64,000 nt of DNA from Microbacterium sufflavum (GTDB lineage: Bacteria > Actinomycetota > Actinomycetes > Actinomycetales > Microbacteriaceae): the NCBI RefSeq assembly GCF_023091155.1, contig NZ_JAHWXK010000001.1, positions 496,001-560,000 of the forward strand, read 5' to 3'. Below the pieces are notes generated by a model that saw nothing but the letters and a program-made list of their open reading frames with translations, ran no database searches and was not told where the DNA came from. Numbering within the stretch: position 1 is the first letter of the stretch; each line of letters starts with the position of its first letter. The translations under genes were made by a program, and so were the position numbers. Positions 60,122 to 64,000 of this stretch are shown here, in pieces.

Positions 60122-61600
60122 TCACGCGCCGTCCGGCGTGACCTTCTTCTTCCCCGGCTCGACGAGCGACAGCGGATCCGCGATGTCCTCCAGCGACTTG
60201 CCCGCCGCGCTCACCCCGAACACCCCGCAGACCACGCCGCCGAACATCATGATCGCGGCACCGAGCACGTAGCCCCAGAAGAGCGGGCCGCGGTCGCCGG
60301 ACTCGGCGCTCGCCCCGATCAGCGCCCCGTAGAGCACCGGGGCGATCGCGCCGACGAGCTGGCCGATGGAGAAGACGTACGAGATCACCTGGCTGCGCAG
60401 CTCCAGCGGGAAGATCTCGCTCACCGTCAGGTAGGCGGCGGACGCACCGGCGGAGGCGAAGAAGAACGAGGCGCACCAGAACGCCGTGTGCGTCGCCGCG
60501 TTCAGAACGCCCGCGTTGAACAGGAAGGCGCTGACCAGCAGGATCAGCCCGGCGAGCACGTACGTGCCGAAGAGCATGCGGCGCCGGCCCCACGTGTCGA
60601 AGAAGTGACCGAGGATGAGGGCGCCGGCGAGGTTGCCGACCGCGAAGACGATGAAGTACTGCGAGGCGGAGGCGGGCGGGGTGTCGTAGAAGTTCTCGAG
60701 CACCAGCGCGTAGGTGAAGAAGATCGCGTTGTAGAGGAACGACTGCGTCACCATCATCGTGATGCCGACCAGCGTACGGCGCGGGTACTTCTGGAACAGC
60801 ACCTTCGCGATCACCAGGAACGGCACGCTGCCGTACTCCTTGACCGTGATCGCCTTGTCCTCGTCGACCGGGTCGATCGTCTTGCCCTCCTTGCGGATGC
60901 GCTCCTCGATCGCGTCGACGTTGCGCTCCGCCTCCTCCTCACGGCCGTGCGTCATCTGCCAGCGCGGGCTCTCCGGGATGTGCCGACGCAGCCAGATGAT
61001 CAGCAGGCCGAGGATCGGACCGACGAAGAAGCTGAGCCGCCAGCCCAGGTCGGCGGGCAGGAGGTCGGTGTTGAGGAAGAACATGTTCGCCACGGCACCC
61101 AGGGCCGCACCGCCCCAGTAGGTGCCGTTGATCGCGATGTCGACGCGGCCGCGGTACTTCGCCGGGATGATCTCGTCGATCGCGGAGTTGATGGCGGCGT
61201 ACTCGCCGCCGATGCCCGCGCCGGCGACGAACCGCCAGATGTAGAAGAACCACGGGGCGAACGCGAGACCGGCCACCGCGGAGCCCACGAGGTAGACCGC
61301 GAGCGAGATCAGGAAGAGGTTCTTGCGGCCGAGGCGATCGGCGAGGCGACCGAACACCAGCGCCCCGAACACCTGGCCCAGCAGGTAGCACGTGCCGGCG
61401 AGACCCACCTCGGCCGGGCCCATGCCGAGGGTCTCGGCATAGCCGTTCGCGGCGACGATCTGCACCTCGAGCCCGTCGAGGATCCACGAGAAGCCGAGGC
61501 CGACGACGATCATCCAGTGGAAGCGCGACCACGGCAGCCGGTCCATGCGCGCCGGGACGAGCGACCGGACCTCCTTGACGGTGACCTCGGATGCGGACAT
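60122..61600 (-). CDS. MFS transporter (sugar/organic-acid porter type)
   Basis: 492 residues, 12 helices with a central charged loop (HGREEEAERNVDAIEERIRKEGK). GRLADRLGRKNLFLISLAVYLVG is motif A; IWRFVAGAGIGGEYAAINSAIDEIIPAKYRG and YLTVSEIFPLELRSQ are typical of the sugar-porter/aromatic-acid subfamilies. Substrate unknown; placement between the ABM gene and the methylcitrate operon gives no firm hint. ATG at 61600 with GAAGGAGGG. Confidence 0.88.
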   Translation of the reverse strand: MSASEVTVKEVRSLVPARMDRLPWSRFHWMIVVGLGFSWILDGLEVQIVAANGYAETLGMGPAEVGLAGTCYLLGQVFGALVFGRLADRLGRKNLFLISLAVYLVGSAVAGLAFAPWFFYIWRFVAGAGIGGEYAAINSAIDEIIPAKYRGRVDIAINGTYWGGAALGAVANMFFLNTDLLPADLGWRLSFFVGPILGLLIIWLRRHIPESPRWQMTHGREEEAERNVDAIEERIRKEGKTIDPVDEDKAITVKEYGSVPFLVIAKVLFQKYPRRTLVGITMMVTQSFLYNAIFFTYALVLENFYDTPPASASQYFIVFAVGNLAGALILGHFFDTWGRRRMLFGTYVLAGLILLVSAFLFNAGVLNAATHTAFWCASFFFASAGASAAYLTVSEIFPLELRSQVISYVFSIGQLVGAIAPVLYGALIGASAESGDRGPLFWGYVLGAAIMMFGGVVCGVFGVSAAGKSLEDIADPLSLVEPGKKKVTPDGA

Positions 61601-61697
61601 GAACCCTCCTTCGTGCGGGGCGCGAACGGCCCGCATCCGGTTCTACTCCGCCCGGGAATTCGCCGCATCGCCTTGACCCCGAGGGCTCCATCACGCT

Positions 61698-61729
61698 ACA
61701 GCGCCGCCGAGAACCCTCGGCGGCGCTGT
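61698..61729 (-). terminator. Terminator of the prpDBC operon
   Basis: ACAGCGCCGCCGAG / CTCGGCGGCGCTGT, a perfect 14-bp stem with loop AACC, 20 bp after the prpC stop. Confidence 0.75.
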
Positions 61730-61748
61730 CAGATCGTGCTCGCGGCGG

Positions 61749-62939
61749 TCAGGCCGACGCCTCCTCGGGGCGCTCCTGCACCTCGATCGCGGCGGTGTCC
61801 GGCGTGTACCCCTCGACGTGCCGCTCCTCGGCTCCGACGTACGCCGAGAGCGGCCGAATCAGGGCGTTCGACGACTGCTGCTCCAGGATGTGCGCCGTCC
61901 ACCCCGTGATCCGCGCCGCGACGAACAGCGGCGTGAAGGTCAGGGTGTCGAAGCCGATCAGGTTGTAGGCGGGGCCCGACGGGTAGTCCAGGTTCGGGTA
62001 GATGCCCTTGCGCTCCACGAACTCGCCCTCCAGACGCTCGTAGAGCTCGGCCACCTCCGGGCGGTCGTAGTGGCGTACCAGGGTGTCGAGCGCGGCCTTC
62101 ATGGTGGGCACCCGCGAGTCGCCGCGCTTGTAGACGCGGTGACCGAACCCCATGATCTTGCGCTTCTCGGCCAGCGCCTTGTCGAGCCACTCGGTCACGC
62201 GGTCGGCCGCGCCGATCTCGTCGAAGATGTGCATCACGGCCTCGTTCGCACCGCCGTGCAGCGGGCCCTTGAGCGCCCCGATCGCCCCGACGACCGCGGA
62301 GTACAGGTCGCTGAGCGTTGAGGTGATCACGCGCGCCGTGAAGGTGGACGCGTTGAAGGAGTGCTCCGCGTAGAGCGTCATCGAGCGGTTGAACGCATCG
62401 ACCACCACCGGGTCCTGCTCCTCGCCGAACGTCATCCAGAGGAAGTTCGCCGCGTAGTCCAGGTCGTCCCGCGGCTCGACCGCCGGCAGGTCCCGCCGCC
62501 GCCGCTGCCCGTAGGCGACGATCGCCGGAAGGGCCGCGAACAGGCGCAGGCTGCGCTCCAGGTTGACCTCGGGCGTGCCGACCGCATCGAGCACGTTGCG
62601 GATGCCGGCCGTCTCGACCGCGCCGATCACGCTCACCGCCGTGCGGACCTCGTCCATCGGGTGGGCGTCCAGCGGCAGCCGGTCGATCGCATCCTTCACC
62701 TCGGGCGTGAGGGCGCGGTGCCGCCGCTCCTCCAGCCGGAACGCCGCGAGCTCCTCCCCCGTGGGCAGCTCGCCGTTCCACAGCAGATACGCGACGGCCT
62801 CGAACGGCTGCGTGTCGGCGAGTTCCTGCACCGGGTAGCCGCGGTACAGCAGGCTGTTCGTCTCGGGGTTGACCTTCGAGATCGCGGTCGTGTCGACGAC
62901 GACCCCCGCGAGGCCCTTCTTGATGTCCGGCTCGGTCAT
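61749..62939 (-). CDS. prpC: 2-methylcitrate synthase
   Basis: 396 residues, citrate-synthase fold. KGLAGVVVDTTAISKVNPE, LLYRGYPVQELAD, GPLHGGANEAVMHIFDEIG, MGFGHRVYKRGDSRVPTMK (catalytic His) and PSGPAYNLIGFDTLTFTPLF (Asp region) match the methylcitrate synthase group. Condenses propionyl-CoA with oxaloacetate. Last gene of prpD-prpB-prpC, two bases after prpB. Confidence 0.94.
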   Translation of the reverse strand: MTEPDIKKGLAGVVVDTTAISKVNPETNSLLYRGYPVQELADTQPFEAVAYLLWNGELPTGEELAAFRLEERRHRALTPEVKDAIDRLPLDAHPMDEVRTAVSVIGAVETAGIRNVLDAVGTPEVNLERSLRLFAALPAIVAYGQRRRRDLPAVEPRDDLDYAANFLWMTFGEEQDPVVVDAFNRSMTLYAEHSFNASTFTARVITSTLSDLYSAVVGAIGALKGPLHGGANEAVMHIFDEIGAADRVTEWLDKALAEKRKIMGFGHRVYKRGDSRVPTMKAALDTLVRHYDRPEVAELYERLEGEFVERKGIYPNLDYPSGPAYNLIGFDTLTFTPLFVAARITGWTAHILEQQSSNALIRPLSAYVGAEERHVEGYTPDTAAIEVQERPEEASA

Positions 62940-62941
62940 GC

Positions 62942-63844
62942 TCACTCCTTCGTGATAGTGAAGTTGAAGACCCCGGAGTCGAAGTGGTTGTACGACTCGT
63001 AGTCGATCAGGTCGTAGAGATCGGCGCGGTGCTGCATCTCGCCGAGCGTCGAGGTCAGATGCCCCTCGTCGTTCAGCGTATCGAGCGCACGGCCCGCGGC
63101 GCCCATCGCGATCCGCAGCAGCGACACCGGCCAGATCACCATCCGCACCCCGGCGCTGCGGAGCTGGTCGACCGAGAACAGCTCGCTCTTGCCGAACTCG
63201 GTCATGTTCGCGAGGATCGGCACGTCGAGCGCCTCCGCCATCGCCTCGAACTCGCCGAGCGTGCGCATCGCCTCGGGGAAGATCGCATCGGCACCCGCGT
63301 CGACCAGGGCCTTCGCGCGGTCGATCGCGGCGTCCAGTCCCTCGATCGCCCGGATGTCGGTGCGCGCCATGATCAGGAAGTTCTCGTCGCGGCGGGCGTC
63401 GGCGGCGGCACGGATGCGCTTGATCGCGGTGTCCTGATCGACCACGCTCTTGCCGTCGAGGTGACCGCAGCGCTTCGGGTTGATCTGGTCCTCGATGTGG
63501 GTGCCGGCGAGTCCCGCGTCCTCCAGCTCCTGAATGGTGCGGGCCACGTTCATGGGCTCGCCGAAGCCGGTGTCGGCGTCGACGATCGCGGGCAGGTCGG
63601 TCATGCGCGCGATCTGCTTGGCGCGTCCGGCGACCTCGGTCAGCGTCGTGAGGCCGATGTCGGGCAGCCCCAGGTCGGCGGAGAGCACCGCGCCCGAGAT
63701 GTACACGCCGTCGAACCCCTTCTGCTCGATCAGCCGGGCGCTGAGCGGGTTGAACGCGCCGGGGAACCGCAGCAGCTCGCCCGAGGACAGGCGCTCCCGG
63801 AACAGCCGCCGCTTCTCGGCGGGCGTGACGGTGGAGTACAGCAT
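62942..63844 (-). CDS. prpB: 2-methylisocitrate lyase
   Basis: 300 residues. FPGAFNPLSARLIEQKGFDGVYISGAVLSADLG, VDADTGFGEP (Mg ligands), IEDQINPKRCGHLDGKSVV (KRCGH catalytic loop) and ADAIFPEAM identify PrpB. It splits 2-methylisocitrate into pyruvate and succinate. ATG at 63844 overlaps the prpD stop (TGATG). Confidence 0.95.
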   Translation of the reverse strand: MLYSTVTPAEKRRLFRERLSSGELLRFPGAFNPLSARLIEQKGFDGVYISGAVLSADLGLPDIGLTTLTEVAGRAKQIARMTDLPAIVDADTGFGEPMNVARTIQELEDAGLAGTHIEDQINPKRCGHLDGKSVVDQDTAIKRIRAAADARRDENFLIMARTDIRAIEGLDAAIDRAKALVDAGADAIFPEAMRTLGEFEAMAEALDVPILANMTEFGKSELFSVDQLRSAGVRMVIWPVSLLRIAMGAAGRALDTLNDEGHLTSTLGEMQHRADLYDLIDYESYNHFDSGVFNFTITKE

Positions 63845-64000
63845 CAGAACAGGCCTCGGGGAGCCGGGGCGGCGTCGAGCACACCGGGCTTCGCGACGAT
63901 CGACAGCTCGGCGACCTCGGCGGCCGTGAGCTCGGGGAGGCGCTGCACGAGCTCCAGGAACCGCTCGATCTCGGCCGGCTCCAGCACGGGCTCCGCGAGC
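63844..64000 (-). CDS. prpD: C-terminal end of 2-methylcitrate dehydratase PrpD (5' part beyond the window)
   Basis: 51 residues plus stop: EPVLEPAEIERFLELVQRL, then ELTAAEVAELSI and a short Pro-rich tail ending RGLF. This is the C-terminal pattern of MmgE/PrpD proteins, and the position before prpB in one operon supports it. Cut by the right edge of the window. Confidence 0.8.
   Translation of the reverse strand, partial: LAEPVLEPAEIERFLELVQRLPELTAAEVAELSIVAKPGVLDAAPAPRGLF

Noticed and set aside
1..64000. CRISPR arrays, insertion sequences, prophage genes, tRNA or rRNA genes
   Set aside because: None seen: no regularly spaced repeats, no transposase or integrase motifs, no cloverleaf or rRNA-like stretches in the gaps. 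The catabolic region shows no flanking mobile element or obvious base-composition shift.

Overview
The window is very GC-rich (about 70 % by eye), densely packed with short intergenic gaps and ATGA/GTGA/TGATG gene overlaps, and uses many start codons placed 6-9 nt after a TAnnnT -10 box (probable leaderless mRNAs). Together with the protein flavour (KstR2-like regulator, FadD3/FadE/Ipd proteins, prp methylcitrate genes) this points to a high-GC actinobacterium, most like Microbacterium or another Microbacteriaceae. No rRNA, tRNA or marker gene is present, so the genus is an inference.

Layout. 1-7.15 kb is general chromosome: 3'-truncated putA, three coupled small membrane-anchored proteins, a multi-pass membrane protein, a hotdog thioesterase, a GNAT acetyltransferase and a CoaE-like kinase. 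From about 7.1 to 49.1 kb lies a catabolic region. It holds a complete-looking set for degradation of the steroid C/D-ring remnant HIP: fadD3, fadE30, ipdF, ipdC, echA20, ipdA, ipdB, fadE31/32/33, fadA6 and a kstR2-like TetR gene. Added to these are a second ipdAB pair, eight classical SDR dehydrogenases, five NTF2/SnoaL-like proteins, a hydratase-2, thiolase, aldo/keto reductase, VOC, PaaY-like, MBL-fold and thioesterase proteins, a LIV-type ABC transporter with a fused permease-ATPase, an MFS porter and an old-yellow-enzyme reductase. A PadR-controlled esterase/Baeyer-Villiger monooxygenase pair is embedded at 39.4-42.5 kb.

Regulation. Twelve copies of a 14-bp palindrome close to the published KstR2 box (AnCAAGnnCTTGnT) occur between 9.78 and 49.13 kb, nearly all in divergent promoter gaps. 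They would place about 18 transcription units (about 42 genes) in one regulon. I found none in the flanking gaps.

49.1-54.5 kb carries etfB-etfA followed by a cytochrome b561-like membrane protein with an unusual repeat-bearing N-terminal extension, then MarR, SRPBCC and YdeI-like genes. 54.6-59.1 kb is a valine/methacrylyl-CoA operon (mmsA, acyl-CoA dehydrogenase, mmsB, enoyl-CoA hydratase). 59.1-59.5 kb is a gene-free 409 bp gap with a palindrome, a possible structured RNA and a strong terminator. 59.5-64 kb holds an ABM-domain protein, an MFS transporter and the methylcitrate operon prpD'-prpB-prpC.

How it fits together (inference): the LIV transporter imports a carboxylated ring remnant; FadD3 activates it; the FadE/Ech/SDR/Ipd/FadA enzymes open and beta-oxidise both rings; ETF and its membrane cytochrome take up electrons; and the methylcitrate genes dispose of the propionyl-CoA. 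No genes for steroid ring A/B cleavage (KstD, KshAB, HsaA-D) are in the window, so the organism may feed on HIP-like compounds released by others, or keep the upper pathway elsewhere.
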